Assembly: GCF_000426525.1 (NCBI RefSeq)
Contig: NZ_AUFN01000014.1
Coordinates: 62,001-126,000, forward strand
DNA length: 64,000 nucleotides
Reading direction: 5' to 3'
DNA from: Nocardioides alkalitolerans DSM 16699
Lineage (GTDB): Bacteria > Actinomycetota > Actinomycetes > Propionibacteriales > Nocardioidaceae
Shown here: positions 16,744-27,233 of the stretch, piece by piece
How positions within the stretch are numbered: position 1 is the first letter of the stretch
Layout of the letters: the number at the start of each line of letters is the position of its first letter
Translations under genes and position numbers: made by a program
The notes under the pieces: model-generated
Told to the model about the DNA's origin: nothing
What the model saw: the letters and a program-made list of their open reading frames with translations, nothing else
The model's database searches: none

Positions 16744-19700
16744 TCAGCGGGTCACCCGGATGGCGACGCTGCCGTACGCCGAGGAGACCGTGCCGCTGCC
16801 TTCGTAGTAGATGTACGCGCGGTGCCAACCGGCGGCCATCCCCTGCAGGTTGAGCTTCACGTAGCCGTTGACGAGCTGCGCCCGGTAGGAGCGGTTGCCG
16901 TAGACGACGTTCACGAAGCCCGTGGCGCGCGCGCCGCTGGAGTTGCCGACCGTGATGCCGAGGGCACCGCTGCGGTTCGCGACGAACGGCTGCGGCCACT
17001 GGACCGGGACCAGCGTCGAGCGGGCCCGGTCGATGGTCACGACCGTGCCGCTGACGGCCGGCAGGGTGCCGGCGTCGCCCGAGTAGCGGATGCCGAACCG
17101 GTAGGTGTTCGGCGCCAGCGCCCGGCGCGGGATGGTCAGGACGGCGTAGCCGTTGACGACCTCGGCCGTGGCGTAGGTGCGACCGCCCCAGTAGGCCTCG
17201 ACGGTGCCGGTGGCGGTGCCCGTGGTGTCGACGGTCACCGGGATGGTGATCGCGTCGCCGTAGGCGCCGTACACCGGCGACGTGATGAGGCTCGACTGCG
17301 CCGGCTCGTCCTGGGTGGAGATGCCGACGACGTGCGGCTCGTGGTCGGACGACCGGTACGGGTTCGGCGCGTAGAAGTCGGTGAGGTTGTAGTTGTAGCG
17401 GCTGTACTCGTACGCCACCGACTCCACCGCGTTGATCTCCCAGATGTCCGAGCCCGTGACGGACTCGAGCGCCGCGTCGTTCGCCAGCACGTGGTCGAGC
17501 GAGCCGGACTGGCCGCTGAAGCTGTAGCTCCACTCGCCCTCGGACTGGAGGTTGGTGTAGCCCGCCTCGTAGAGGACCTGCATCGGGTCCTCCTGCGAGT
17601 AGGAGTTGAAGTCGCCCGTGAGGAAGACGGCCTCGGTGCCGAACTCGGCGGCCACCTCGTCGGTGAACGTCACCAGGGCCTCGGCCTGACGCGTGCGGTC
17701 GCCGTTGAACGCGCCCTGCTCGCCGTTGGCGTTGTCGCCCGTGGCCGGAGGCGTGGAGTTGCTCTTCGACTTGAAGTGGTTCACGACGACCGTGAAGGCG
17801 TCCTCGTCGTCACCGTCGACCGGCACGAAGGCCTGGGCCAGCGGCTGCCGGGCGTTCGAGAACGCCGAGCTGTCGGTGAGGATCCGCGAGTCGCCGACCG
17901 TCTCGAGCGCGGCGGGCTTGTAGATGAACGCCGTCCGGATGACGTCCTCGCTAGCGGGCAGTGCCTCGGGCGAGGGCACGAACGCCCACAGCTCGGAGCC
18001 GGCGGCCGTGTTCAGCGCCTCGACGAGGGCCGACAGCGCCTCGTCGCGGGGCTTGCCCAGCGAGCGCGAGTTCTCGATCTCCTCGAGCGAGACCACGTCG
18101 GCGTCGATCGCGTTGATCGCCGCGACGATCTTCTGCTGCTGACGCTCGAAGCTCGCGTCGGTCGCGGCGCCGCGGGGCCCGTTCGGGTCGCAGCGGTTGG
18201 CGCCGATCGGGTTGCCCTCACGGTCGTTGAAGTAGGTGCACGTGCGGCCGTTGCCGCTCGCGACCCAGTCCTGGCCGGTGGTCGTGAAGTAGTTCAGCAC
18301 GTTGAACGTGGCCAGCTTCAGGTTGCCGCCCACCTCCTCCGGCGCCGCCGTGCGCGTGTTCTCGAACGTGGCCGGAGCCTGGGCACCGGCACGCAGCTGC
18401 GTGGTGGGCTGGTACTTCCACGCGTTGTTGCGGTAGTCGAAGACCACCGGCTCGGTGATGGTCGCGCTCGCGTTCACCCGGACCGGCTGGTCCTTCGTGA
18501 TCCACGGCAGCGCGATGCCGTTGTAGCTGGTGAGGTAGTTCCACGTCGCACCGTCGTCGATGGCGACGCCGCGGGCGAAGTTGTCCGCCTTCACGGCAGC
18601 GATCGCGTCGGTGTCGGCCGCGGCCGCGACCTCGGTCGGCGTCAGCAGCGGGGTGTCGCCCACCGCGAGGCCGATCTCGGCGAAGTTGTTGAGGTTGAAG
18701 TTGTTCGACACCGTGTAGGTGTCGGTCGGGGCCACGAGCTCGCCCTCGTACATCTCCCGCTCGGCGGCCGTGGCCGGCAGCGCGAACGCGCGCGCCTTGA
18801 CCTCGACGGTCGGCTCGCCGACGACGACGACCTCGGAGGGCAGCGTCGAGGCGTTGAGCTGGGTGAGCCCGTTGAACTCACCCGGCACGCCGACGACCTC
18901 GACGAGGTCGCCGACCCGCGGCGTCGCGTCGCCGAAGCCACCGGTGCCGCCGTAGACGAACACCGCGTCGGACGCGGCGGGGGCCACCTTGGCCTCGCCG
19001 CCCGTGCCCTCGGTCTGCATGTAGAAGCCGTCGAACCCGCCCGACGGGTACGCCGCCGTCACGACGCCGCGGGTGCGCACCCGGGTGGCGGGCAGCGGCG
19101 TGGCGTCGCCCGTGCCCTGGATCTCCGCGATGGTGACCGTCGGGATCTCGGCCGGCTCCTCGGGCTCCTCGGGCTCCTCCGGCTCGGCGCCGGAGTTCGT
19201 CGGGGTGGGCACACCGGCGACGAGGTCGGCGGAGTTCACGTCGGAGTCGACGCCCACGACCGCGCGGGCGACCGAGGTGCCGTTCGTGGTCGCGGGCGCG
19301 GCCGCACCCTCGAAGCTGTTGGTGCTCGTGCCCCAGCCCACCATGTCGACCAGGCCGGTGTTGCCGGCGAGGTCGCCGGTCGCCGTGAAGTTCGCGGTGC
19401 CGTTCACGAGCAGCACCTGGCCACCGGTGCCCGAGAGCGCCAGCGTCGACTCGGCGTCCGGCGTCGGCAGGGCCGGCTGGTCGGCGTTGTTGCCGAGGGC
19501 GGCCTGGACCAGGAAGTAGCCGCCGGGGGCGACGGAGCCCTCGAGCGCCAGGTTGCCGCCGACACCTCCTGCGTTGGAGCGGTACTGGAGGCTCAGCCCG
19601 CCCAGCGGGATGTCCGACGTGGTCGGGTTGTACAGCTCGATGAAGTCGTTGCGGAACGCTCCGCCGTTGTTGCCGCCCCCGCCGTACACCTCGTTGATGA

Positions 19701-19851
19701 CGAGACCGGTGCCGGCGGGGTTGGCCTGGGCGGGCATCGTGACGCTGCTGAGACCGGTCAGCACGACGCCGAGGCCGACGACCGCGGCCAGGGAGCGAAC
19801 GGGACGACGTGCGGCGCGGGTCGAGGACGCCGTCGGTGGGGCTTGGGACAC
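16744..19851 (-). CDS. ExeM/NucH family secreted endonuclease
   Basis: 1035 aa, exported. A basic N-terminus, hydrophobic core and Ala-rich cut site ending MPAQA give a signal peptide of about 43 residues. Domains in order: lamin-tail domain (LVINEVYGGGGNN...FIELYNPT), Glu/Pro linker, OB-fold nucleic-acid domain (ATRVRTRGVV...GDLVEVVG), endonuclease/exonuclease/phosphatase domain (LATFNVLNYF, SLEEIENS, FLTGDFNSY, SDHEPHV), and two Ig-like C-terminal repeats. It probably degrades extracellular DNA with metal. No sortase motif or membrane anchor is seen, so release or weak wall binding is expected. It interrupts the conserved cinA-pgsA order. The 186-base gap to pgsA (19852-20037) holds no clear signal. 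Confidence 0.9.
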   Translation of the reverse strand: MSQAPPTASSTRAARRPVRSLAAVVGLGVVLTGLSSVTMPAQANPAGTGLVINEVYGGGGNNGGAFRNDFIELYNPTTSDIPLGGLSLQYRSNAGGVGGNLALEGSVAPGGYFLVQAALGNNADQPALPTPDAESTLALSGTGGQVLLVNGTANFTATGDLAGNTGLVDMVGWGTSTNSFEGAAAPATTNGTSVARAVVGVDSDVNSADLVAGVPTPTNSGAEPEEPEEPEEPAEIPTVTIAEIQGTGDATPLPATRVRTRGVVTAAYPSGGFDGFYMQTEGTGGEAKVAPAASDAVFVYGGTGGFGDATPRVGDLVEVVGVPGEFNGLTQLNASTLPSEVVVVGEPTVEVKARAFALPATAAEREMYEGELVAPTDTYTVSNNFNLNNFAEIGLAVGDTPLLTPTEVAAAADTDAIAAVKADNFARGVAIDDGATWNYLTSYNGIALPWITKDQPVRVNASATITEPVVFDYRNNAWKYQPTTQLRAGAQAPATFENTRTAAPEEVGGNLKLATFNVLNYFTTTGQDWVASGNGRTCTYFNDREGNPIGANRCDPNGPRGAATDASFERQQQKIVAAINAIDADVVSLEEIENSRSLGKPRDEALSALVEALNTAAGSELWAFVPSPEALPASEDVIRTAFIYKPAALETVGDSRILTDSSAFSNARQPLAQAFVPVDGDDEDAFTVVVNHFKSKSNSTPPATGDNANGEQGAFNGDRTRQAEALVTFTDEVAAEFGTEAVFLTGDFNSYSQEDPMQVLYEAGYTNLQSEGEWSYSFSGQSGSLDHVLANDAALESVTGSDIWEINAVESVAYEYSRYNYNLTDFYAPNPYRSSDHEPHVVGISTQDEPAQSSLITSPVYGAYGDAITIPVTVDTTGTATGTVEAYWGGRTYATAEVVNGYAVLTIPRRALAPNTYRFGIRYSGDAGTLPAVSGTVVTIDRARSTLVPVQWPQPFVANRSGALGITVGNSSGARATGFVNVVYGNRSYRAQLVNGYVKLNLQGMAAGWHRAYIYYEGSGTVSSAYGSVAIRVTR

Positions 19852-20037
19852 GGGTGGCCTTTCGGGAGGCGAGAGCGCGCGCCGACAGTCGGCGGGACGC
19901 CGGCCCAGTCCACTACTCCTGGCACGAAGAAATCAACGTCCCACGATGAACTCCGCGTAACGGTTTGCGTGCACCGAGCGTTTCAGGCCCGATTCGTCCG
20001 GGCCGCTCCCCATGGACACCGGCGGACCGGCGTGCTG

Positions 20038-20652
20038 TCAGGCCCCGCGGGAGCCGGAGCGCAGGGTGTCGCGCTGCCGGAACAGGTCGCGGTAGAACTC
20101 GTAGCCCGACCAGAGGGTCATCGCGACGGCCGCGGCGAGCAGCACCTGGGCCGCGTAGAACACCACGTCGCCCGGCACGTCGAGCCAGCCGTCGACCTGA
20201 CGCAGCGGGAGGGCGAGCAGCCCGAGGGCGAGGGCCTGCAGCACCGTCTTGATCTTGCCGCTCTGCGCGGCGGCGATGACGACCTGCTTGGCGACCGAGA
20301 GCCGCAGCAGCGTCACGCTCCACTCCCGCACGAGCACCACGATCGCGACCCACCACCAGACGTCGCCGACGATCGCGAGCCCGACGAGGGCCATGCCGGT
20401 GATCGCCTTGTCGGCGATCGGGTCGGCGATCTTGCCGAAGTCGGTCACCTGCCCACGGGCACGGGCGATGTCGCCGTCGATCTTGTCGGTGATCATCGCG
20501 ACGAAGAAGATGGCCCAGGCCACCGTGCGCCACAGCACCGAGTCGCCGCCGTCGACCAGCAGCGCCCAGCCGAAGAACGGCACGGCGAGGATGCGCACGG
20601 TCGTGAGCGCGTTGGGCAGGTTGAAGTTGCTGACCCGCGCGGCCTCGGTCAT
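20038..20652 (-). CDS. pgsA: CDP-diacylglycerol-glycerol-3-phosphate 3-phosphatidyltransferase
   Basis: 204 aa integral membrane enzyme. The CDP-alcohol phosphotransferase motif D-x2-DG-x2-AR-x8-G-x3-D-x3-D is complete: DKIDGDIAR followed by GKIADPIAD. About five hydrophobic helices follow. It makes phosphatidylglycerol phosphate from CDP-diacylglycerol and glycerol 3-phosphate. The ATG at 20652 overlaps the rimO stop by 4 bases. The rimO-pgsA-(cinA)-clgR order is that of other Actinobacteria, where this paralogue is called pgsA or pgsA3. Confidence 0.93.
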   Translation of the reverse strand: MTEAARVSNFNLPNALTTVRILAVPFFGWALLVDGGDSVLWRTVAWAIFFVAMITDKIDGDIARARGQVTDFGKIADPIADKAITGMALVGLAIVGDVWWWVAIVVLVREWSVTLLRLSVAKQVVIAAAQSGKIKTVLQALALGLLALPLRQVDGWLDVPGDVVFYAAQVLLAAAVAMTLWSGYEFYRDLFRQRDTLRSGSRGA

Positions 20653-22136
20653 CGGATCTCCTCGCTCAGCGGCTCGGCGACGAGGTCGACGCCCTCCGAC
20701 GCGACGACCGTCGCGGGCAGGATGTCGCCGACGCGAGCGCCCTCGAGGGGCAGTCCGTCGACGTCCACGAGCATGGTGGTGCCGTCGACCTCCGGGCCCT
20801 GGTGCGCGGCCCGCCCCTCGACGCCCTCGTCGTCGACCGACTCGACGAGCACCTCGACGCGCTCGCCGACCCGCTCCTCGGCGCGCTGCGACGTGAGCTC
20901 CTCGACGAGGGCGGTCACGTGCTGCGTGCGGGCGAGGACCTCGTCGTCGCTGTGCTTGCCGTCGTACGACGCCGCCTCGGTGCCGTCCTCGTCGGAGTAG
21001 CCGAACACCCCGGTGACGTCGAGACGGGCCGCCTCGAGGAAGTCGCAGAGCACCTCGAGGTCCTCCTCCGTCTCGCCCGGGAACCCGACGATCACGTTGG
21101 AGCGGACACCGGCGTGGGGCGCGATCGCCCGGATGCGCTCGAGCAGCGAGAGGAAGCTCTCCGGGTCACCGAAGCGACGCATCCGCCGCAGCACGGGGTT
21201 GCTCGCGTGCTGGAAGGAGAGGTCGAAGTAGGGCACCACGCCCGGCGTCGACGCGATGGCCTCGATGAGGCCGGGCCGCGTCTCGGCGGGCTGCAGGTAG
21301 GACACCCGCACGCGCTCGACGCCGTCGACGGCCGCCAGCTCGGGCAGGATCGTCTCGAGCAGACGCAGGTCTCCGAGGTCCTTGCCGTAGGACGTCGAGT
21401 TCTCGCTGACGAGGAAGACCTCCTTGACGCCCTGCTCCCCCAGCCAGCGCGCCTCCGCGATGACGTCGGAGGGCCGGCGGCTCACGAAGGAGCCGCGGAA
21501 GCTCGGGATGGCGCAGAACGTGCACCGGCGGTCGCAGCCGCTCGCGAGCTTGAGCGGCGCGGTGGGTCCGCCGTCGAGGCGGCGCCGCACGGCGCGGGGT
21601 CCGCTCGCGGGCGCGGCACCGATCGGGAGGTCGGGCCCGTGGCCGGGGACGCTCAGGCCCGAGCTCTGCTGGGCGTCGCCGCGCTCGGCCGGGGAGATCG
21701 GGAGCAGCTTGCGGCGGTCGGACGGCGTGTGCGGGTGGTGCACCTCGCCGGCGACGATCGAGCGCAGCCGTGCCGCGATGTCGGGGTAGTCGTCGAAGCC
21801 GAGCACCGCGTCGGCCTCGGGCAGCGACTCGGCGAGCTCGGACCCGTAGCGCTCCGCGAGGCACCCGACGGCCACGACGGCCTTCGCACGGCCACCGTCC
21901 TTCAGGTCGGCCGCGGCGAGCAGGGTGTCGACCGAGTCCTTCTTGGCGGACTCGACGAAGCCGCAGGTGTTGACGACGACCGTGTCGGCCTGGTCGGGAT
22001 CGGTGACGAGGCGGAAGCCGCCCGCCTCCAGGCGACCGGCCAGCTCCTCGGAGTCGACCTCGTTCCGGGCACAGCCGAGGGTGACCATGGCCACCGACAG
22101 CGGCTGGTCGGCGGGCGGGGCGGTGGGAGCACTCAT
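20649..22136 (-). CDS. rimO: Ribosomal protein S12 methylthiotransferase RimO
   Basis: 495 aa. The N-terminal MTTase domain has its cluster cysteines in [14 protein letters not shown] and VGCLAERYG; the radical-SAM CxxxCxxC is [18 protein letters not shown] follows; and a C-terminal TRAM domain spans roughly the last 70 residues. It adds a methylthio group to an aspartate of ribosomal protein S12 using S-adenosylmethionine and two iron-sulfur clusters. Between the first two domains is an unusually long, low-complexity stretch (about residues 125-180). The ATG at 22136 has a CATACT hexamer 10 bases upstream, suggesting an almost leaderless message. One of the 12-bp palindromes lies in its C-terminal part. 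Confidence 0.95.
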   Translation of the reverse strand: MSAPTAPPADQPLSVAMVTLGCARNEVDSEELAGRLEAGGFRLVTDPDQADTVVVNTCGFVESAKKDSVDTLLAAADLKDGGRAKAVVAVGCLAERYGSELAESLPEADAVLGFDDYPDIAARLRSIVAGEVHHPHTPSDRRKLLPISPAERGDAQQSSGLSVPGHGPDLPIGAAPASGPRAVRRRLDGGPTAPLKLASGCDRRCTFCAIPSFRGSFVSRRPSDVIAEARWLGEQGVKEVFLVSENSTSYGKDLGDLRLLETILPELAAVDGVERVRVSYLQPAETRPGLIEAIASTPGVVPYFDLSFQHASNPVLRRMRRFGDPESFLSLLERIRAIAPHAGVRSNVIVGFPGETEEDLEVLCDFLEAARLDVTGVFGYSDEDGTEAASYDGKHSDDEVLARTQHVTALVEELTSQRAEERVGERVEVLVESVDDEGVEGRAAHQGPEVDGTTMLVDVDGLPLEGARVGDILPATVVASEGVDLVAEPLSEEIR

Positions 22137-22203
22137 GATTGGGCCGAGTATGCCCGCCGACCGCCACCGGCGTCGAAACGGGCGAGCCGCCCGACGACCG
22201 GTG

Positions 22204-24399
22204 TCACGGCACGAGCGTGCGCTGGACCGCGGTGCCGGCCTCACCCAGCGCGGCGACCTCGCCACCGCTGACCCGGGCCGTCACGGAGCCGTCGGTCGAC
22301 GAGATCCGCAGCGGCGGGACGGCCTCGACCGAGTGGGTCTCCCCCGCGGCCAGGTCGCCCTGCCACACGACGGCACCGTCGCCGTCGCGCACCGTCAGCG
22401 ACGCGTCGACCTCGCCGGCCTGCAGCTCGAGACCGACGGCGGCGGCCGCCGTGCCCGAGGAGAGGCCCGCGGCGCCGGAGGTCGACTCGACCTCGCGGTC
22501 GCCCTCGAACAGCAGCTGGGCGACCGACCACAGCAGCACCAGGGACATCACGGCCGCGACGAGCACCGACCAGTTCGGCCCGCCGCGGGTCGCCCGGAGG
22601 CCCCCGCCCGTGGCGCCGGCCAGCTCGGCCTCGAAGACGCGTCGCGCGTCGATGGGGGCGTCGGCGTAGCGCTCGTCGTACGCCGCCAGCAGCTCGGCGG
22701 AGTCGACGCCCAGCACGCGGGTGAGCGTGCGGAGGTGACCGCGGGCGTAGAAGTCGCCGCCGCAGGGGCCGAAGTCGTCGACCTCGATGGCCTCGATGAC
22801 GTGCGGGCGGATGCGGGTGCGCTCGGCGACCTGGTCGACCGAGAGACCGAGGCGCGCACGGGCCGCCGTCAGCTCGGGGCCGATCACGGGCTCGACCGGC
22901 TCGTCGGCCGGCGTGCCGTCGTCAGCCGGTCCGGCGAGGGTGGCGACCTCGTCGAACGTGTACGTCGGCAGCTCGGGCTCGCCGGAGCGGCGGAGCTCGG
23001 AGGCCTCGGGCAGACGCTCCTCGGCCTCGTGCTCCGAGCGGGCGGCGCCCCGGAGGTCGCGCAGGGGCAGCGGCGTCGCGCTGGCGCGGACGGCGGGCAC
23101 GACCGCGATCGGGCCGGTGGCCTCGGCGTCGGACCGGTCGTCGTCCCAGCCGTCGTCGCCACGGTCGTCGGCACGGTTGTCGTGCCCGGCCGACGCGCCC
23201 TCCTCCGACCACGCCACGACGGAGTCATCCTCGCGCTCGCGGCCGCGTCGGCGGTACTCGGCGACCCGGGCGATGAGGGCCGCGGCCCAGGGAGCGACCC
23301 GGCGGACCTCGGGGCGCGAGCCCGCGGCCTCGTCGTCACGCTCGTCGACGCCCTCGTCGCCGGTCTCGTCGCCGGTCTCGTCGCCGGTCTCGTCGCCGGT
23401 CTCGTCGCGGACATCGTCCAGGGGCTGCTCGTCGTACGTCGGGGTGGTCGCGGGCTGCTCGTCGCGGTCGCGCTCCTCGTCCCAGCGGCCGACGGAGGTC
23501 AGCACGGGCAGGTCGCGGGCGACCGTGTACGCCGCCACGGGCTGCGTCGGGGGCACGTCGTCGACCTCGGGCGCCGGGTCGGCGAGGTCGGAGCGCACCT
23601 CGGGCCGGACCTCGGGCTCGTCCTCGATCCCGGCCTCGATCCCGGCCTCGGCGTCGGGCTCGACGACCTCGGCAGCGGCCGCGACCGGCTCGGGCACGAC
23701 GATCTCGACGTCGTCGTCGGCGAGCCGCAGCAGCGCCTCGGTGAGGTCGGGGGCGCCGACGACGCGCGTCGAGAGCCCCAGCGGCAGCGCGAACGCACCG
23801 CCGTGGAGGAGACGGGTGACCCAGGCCTGACGGCGGGCGCGCCCGTCGAGCGCGGCGACCACGTCGTCGGCCTCGAACGGCTCCACCACGAGGCGTCCGT
23901 CGCGGAGCAGTCCCGCGCGGGGGCGGTGGACGACGTGGTCGATGCTCGGCCACGGCAGGCCCTGCCAGGTGCGACCGAAGCGCAGGCGCACCCCGTGCTG
24001 GTCGATCACGGCGAGCGGCACCCGGCCGTCGACGAAGGCGGAGAGGTGCAGCACGGCGAGGACGCCGAGCACCGCGGTGACGGTCCAGTCCAGCCAGGTG
24101 CCGCCGGCGGCGGCGCGGCTGAACCAGGCGACCGCGACACCGGCGGCCAGCGACCCCACGACACCGGACACGACGCCGTTGCGCCGTACCTCGACGACCT
24201 CGTCGACGGCGCCCTGGGGCGACGTGGACGGGTCGCCGTGGACCACCGGGTCGAAGCCGCCCGGCACGACGCCGAGGACGTCCCACCCGGGCTGGCGCGG
24301 CGTACCGATGCCGAACGGGTCACGACGGGCGCGGTCGCCCGCGCGCGTCGGGTCGGCCGGCAGGTCCGCCGGTGCTGTCGCGTCGCTGTTCCTCGTCAC
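22204..24399 (-). CDS. RodZ-like HTH membrane protein with N-terminal PH-like extension
   Basis: 731 aa. The C-terminal third is RodZ-like: HTH_25 ([22 protein letters not shown]), basic stretch, one transmembrane helix ([19 protein letters not shown]) and an external DUF4115-type beta domain. Before it are some 250 acidic, low-complexity residues with a GDET tandem repeat. At the N-terminus two membrane helices (about 75-120) precede a PH-like segment ([24 protein letters not shown]). RodZ links MreB to the wall machinery, but whether that applies here is unclear. The GTG at 24399-24397 overlaps the ftsK stop (GTGA), so it is co-expressed with ftsK. The RodZ part is confident; the N-terminal fold is inference. 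Confidence 0.75.
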   Translation of the reverse strand: MTRNSDATAPADLPADPTRAGDRARRDPFGIGTPRQPGWDVLGVVPGGFDPVVHGDPSTSPQGAVDEVVEVRRNGVVSGVVGSLAAGVAVAWFSRAAAGGTWLDWTVTAVLGVLAVLHLSAFVDGRVPLAVIDQHGVRLRFGRTWQGLPWPSIDHVVHRPRAGLLRDGRLVVEPFEADDVVAALDGRARRQAWVTRLLHGGAFALPLGLSTRVVGAPDLTEALLRLADDDVEIVVPEPVAAAAEVVEPDAEAGIEAGIEDEPEVRPEVRSDLADPAPEVDDVPPTQPVAAYTVARDLPVLTSVGRWDEERDRDEQPATTPTYDEQPLDDVRDETGDETGDETGDETGDEGVDERDDEAAGSRPEVRRVAPWAAALIARVAEYRRRGREREDDSVVAWSEEGASAGHDNRADDRGDDGWDDDRSDAEATGPIAVVPAVRASATPLPLRDLRGAARSEHEAEERLPEASELRRSGEPELPTYTFDEVATLAGPADDGTPADEPVEPVIGPELTAARARLGLSVDQVAERTRIRPHVIEAIEVDDFGPCGGDFYARGHLRTLTRVLGVDSAELLAAYDERYADAPIDARRVFEAELAGATGGGLRATRGGPNWSVLVAAVMSLVLLWSVAQLLFEGDREVESTSGAAGLSSGTAAAAVGLELQAGEVDASLTVRDGDGAVVWQGDLAAGETHSVEAVPPLRISSTDGSVTARVSGGEVAALGEAGTAVQRTLVP
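23353..23408 (-). repeat. Tandem 12-bp repeat encoding (GDET)n in the RodZ-like gene
   Basis: The unit CTCGTCGCCGGT (plus strand) is repeated four times exactly from 23353 to 23400, with a partial fifth unit. On the coding strand it reads Gly-Asp-Glu-Thr. It is in frame, so slippage would change only linker length. Confidence 0.95.
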
Positions 24400-27119
24400 T
24401 GCTCCCCCTGCAAGGTCAGGATCACGGAGTCGATCTCGTCCGGCTTGACCAGCACGTCGCGGGCCTTCGACCCCTCGCTCGGGCCGACCACGCCGCGGCT
24501 CTCGAGGATGTCCATCAGTCGTCCGGCCTTCGCGAAGCCGACCCGCAGCTTGCGCTGCAGCATCGACGTCGAGCCGAACTGCGTGGAGACGATGAGCTCG
24601 ACGGCCTGGATGACCAGGTCGAGGTCGTCGCCGATGTCGTCGTCGAGCTCGCGCTTGCTCTGCGCGGGCGCCGTGACGTCGTCGCGGTAGCTGGGCTCCA
24701 GCTGGCCGCGGCAGTGCTTGACGACCTGGGCGATCTCCGCCTCGGTCACCCACGAGCCCTGGACGCGGATCGGCTTCGACGACCCCATCGGCAGGAACAG
24801 GCCGTCACCCTGGCCGACGAGCTTCTCGGCGCCCGGCTGGTCGAGGATGACCCGGCTGTCGGCGAGCGACGAGGTCGCGAACGCCAGTCGCGACGGCACG
24901 TTGGCCTTGATGAGGCCGGTGACGACGTCGACCGAGGGCCGCTGCGTCGCGAGCACCAGGTGGATGCCCGCCGCACGGGCGAGCTGGGTGATGCGCACGA
25001 TCGCGTCCTCGACGTCGCGCGGGGCCACCATCATGAGGTCGGCGAGCTCGTCGACGATGACGACGAGATAGGGGTACGGCGCCAGCGTGCGCTCGCTGCC
25101 GGGCGGCACCTCGACCTTGCCCGCCCGCACGGCCTTGTTGAAGTCGTCGACGTGGCGGAAGCCGAAGTTGGCCAGGTCGTCGTAGCGCATGTCCATCTCG
25201 CGCACGACCCAGGCCAGCGCCTCGGCGGCCTTCTTCGGGTCGGTGATGATCGGGGTGATGAGGTGCGGGATGCCCTCGTAGGCGTTCAGCTCGACCCGCT
25301 TGGGGTCGACCATGATCATCCGGACCTCGTCGGGCGTCGAGCGCATCAGCAGCGACGTGATCATCGAGTTGATGAAGCTGGACTTTCCGGAGCCCGTGGC
25401 GCCGGCGACCAGCAGGTGGGGCATCTTCGCGAGGTTCGCGACGACGAAGCCGCCCTCGACGTCCTTGCCGAGGCCCGCGATCGTCGGGTGCGGCTCCGAG
25501 CGCGCCGTGTTCGACCGGAGCACGTCGCCGAGGGAGACGATCTCCTTGTCGATGTTCGGGATCTCGATGCCGATCGCCGACTTGCCCGGGATCGGGCTGA
25601 GGATGCGCACGTCGGCGGAGGCGACGGCGTACGCGATGTTCTTGCTGAGCGCCGTGACCTTCTCCACCTTGACGGCGGGCCCGAGCTCGACCTCGTAGCG
25701 CGTGACGGTCGGTCCGCGCGTGTAGCCGGTGACCTGGGCGTCGATGTTGAACTCGCTCATCACCTGGGTGAGGCGGTCGACGACGGCGTCCGAGGCCTTC
25801 GAGCGGGCCTTGTGCACCGAGCCGGGCTTGAGCACCTCGCTCTGGGGCAGCGAGTAGGCGATGTCGCCGGAGAGCGAGAGCTGCTCGACGCGCTGGGGCA
25901 GCTGGGCGTGCGGCGGCGGCACCAGGTCGCCCTTGCGGGCGGACTCGGCGTGGGCCTCCGTCGGCACGTCGGCGTCGTAGCCGTCCTCGTCGCCGTCGGC
26001 CTCGGTGGAGGGGGCGACGAACGGCCGCGCCGCGGGGCGGGCGGGCGAGGAGAGGTCGACGCTCTGGGCGAAGTCGACGGCGTCGGGGCCGCCCGCCTCC
26101 GCGGCGGCCAGCGCGGCCTGCTCGTCGGCGGCGGCCTGCTCGGCCTCCTTCTCGGCCTTGCGGCGGGCGCGCTTCTCCTTGCGGCTCTCGGCGTCGGTGA
26201 GCACCGGGGAGTCGTAGGGCCGGGCCCCCGCGTCGGGGTCGATCTCGTCGTCGTACGACGACCGCGCGGCCGTGTCGTCGGCGGTGGGGGGCGTGCCCAT
26301 GAGGCGGTCCCGGGCCTCCCGCAGGCGGGCCGGGATCTGGTAGACGGGCGTCGCCGTGATGATGAGGATGCCGAAGAACGACAGCAGGGCGAGCAGCGGC
26401 ACGACGACGAACGGGGTGCGGAGCAGGTCGAGCAGCAGGCTCGAGACGACGAAGCCCACCGCCCCGCCGGCGGTCTGCAGGCTGTCGGTGTCGCCGAGCT
26501 CGGGCTGCGGGTTGCCGTTCGCGATGTGCACGATGCCGAGCACGCCGAAGACGAGCGCCGTCCAGCCGATGACCTGGCGACCGGCGGGGCCGTTGCGCTC
26601 GGGGTCGCGCATGTTGCGCCAGCCGACGTAGACGAGCATCAGCGGCACGAAGCCGGCGGTCTTGCCGACCGAGCCGGCGACCATCGTGCGCACCGTCTCG
26701 AGCACGGACCCGTCGAACTGCCACCACACCGCGCCGGCGACGACGACGGCGAGGCCGATGAGCAGGAGGCCGACCCCGTCACGGCGGTGCTCGGGCTCGA
26801 CCTCGCGCGCGGCGTGGCCGACGCCGCGGACGGCGCTGCCGACCGCGTGGGCGATGCCCAGCCAGCAGGCGGCGATCCCCCGTCCGACGAGCGCGAAGAA
26901 GCGCAGCACCGGTCCGGGACCGGTGCGCACCGCCCGCGGGGCCGGACGGCTCGACGAGCCGGTCGGCTTGCGTGCGGGCGCGCGGCCTCGCGAGGAGGTG
27001 GATCGTCCGGACTTGCTGCCGGTACTCCGGGATCGGGCGCTCGAGGTGCCTCGTGCTGATGCGTTCTTGGAGGTGCTCGAGCTCCGCGACCCCGGCGGGG
27101 AAGACGTACGGGTCGCCAT
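24396..27119 (-). CDS. ftsK: DNA translocase FtsK/SpoIIIE
   Basis: 907 aa. The N-terminus is Ser/Arg/Lys-rich, followed by about four membrane helices (residues 80-240), a charged linker and the motor: Walker [11 protein letters not shown], Walker [16 protein letters not shown], and the conserved [14 protein letters not shown]. The C-terminal winged-helix gamma domain ([33 protein letters not shown]) reads polar sequences. It pumps chromosome ends through the division septum and supports dimer resolution. The start is ATG at 27119: a TAGGGT -10 hexamer sits exactly 7 bases upstream with no ribosome binding site, a leaderless layout. The downstream RodZ-like gene is coupled by GTGA overlap. 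Confidence 0.96.
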   Translation of the reverse strand: MATRTSSPPGSRSSSTSKNASARGTSSARSRSTGSKSGRSTSSRGRAPARKPTGSSSRPAPRAVRTGPGPVLRFFALVGRGIAACWLGIAHAVGSAVRGVGHAAREVEPEHRRDGVGLLLIGLAVVVAGAVWWQFDGSVLETVRTMVAGSVGKTAGFVPLMLVYVGWRNMRDPERNGPAGRQVIGWTALVFGVLGIVHIANGNPQPELGDTDSLQTAGGAVGFVVSSLLLDLLRTPFVVVPLLALLSFFGILIITATPVYQIPARLREARDRLMGTPPTADDTAARSSYDDEIDPDAGARPYDSPVLTDAESRKEKRARRKAEKEAEQAAADEQAALAAAEAGGPDAVDFAQSVDLSSPARPAARPFVAPSTEADGDEDGYDADVPTEAHAESARKGDLVPPPHAQLPQRVEQLSLSGDIAYSLPQSEVLKPGSVHKARSKASDAVVDRLTQVMSEFNIDAQVTGYTRGPTVTRYEVELGPAVKVEKVTALSKNIAYAVASADVRILSPIPGKSAIGIEIPNIDKEIVSLGDVLRSNTARSEPHPTIAGLGKDVEGGFVVANLAKMPHLLVAGATGSGKSSFINSMITSLLMRSTPDEVRMIMVDPKRVELNAYEGIPHLITPIITDPKKAAEALAWVVREMDMRYDDLANFGFRHVDDFNKAVRAGKVEVPPGSERTLAPYPYLVVIVDELADLMMVAPRDVEDAIVRITQLARAAGIHLVLATQRPSVDVVTGLIKANVPSRLAFATSSLADSRVILDQPGAEKLVGQGDGLFLPMGSSKPIRVQGSWVTEAEIAQVVKHCRGQLEPSYRDDVTAPAQSKRELDDDIGDDLDLVIQAVELIVSTQFGSTSMLQRKLRVGFAKAGRLMDILESRGVVGPSEGSKARDVLVKPDEIDSVILTLQGEQ

Positions 27120-27126
27120 GGTCCGA

Positions 27127-27132
27127 ACCCTA
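27127..27132 (-). promoter_or_regulatory. -10 element of leaderless ftsK
   Basis: TAGGGT on the minus strand, separated by 7 bases from the ATG. This spacing puts the transcript start on the A of ATG. Confidence 0.6.
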
Positions 27133-27206
27133 GGTGATCGTCACACCTGCATCATGCTTCACAGGATGCGTGTCGCGACCGCATCTTCGCGGGGCTCGCG
27201 CCACGT

Positions 27207-27226
27207 CCTCCGGCCGGGCCCGGAGG
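27207..27226 (-). terminator. Hairpin after the blaI-M56 operon
   Basis: CCTCCGG (27207-27213) pairs with CCGGAGG (27220-27226) across a 6-base loop, 7 bases past the M56 stop on the minus strand. It separates that operon from the ftsK promoter. Confidence 0.6.
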
Positions 27227-27233
27227 CCCCGGA

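Noticed and set aside
23353..23408. CRISPR-like repeat array
   Set aside because: The 12-bp units are directly tandem without spacers and are in frame with the RodZ-like gene, encoding GDET repeats.
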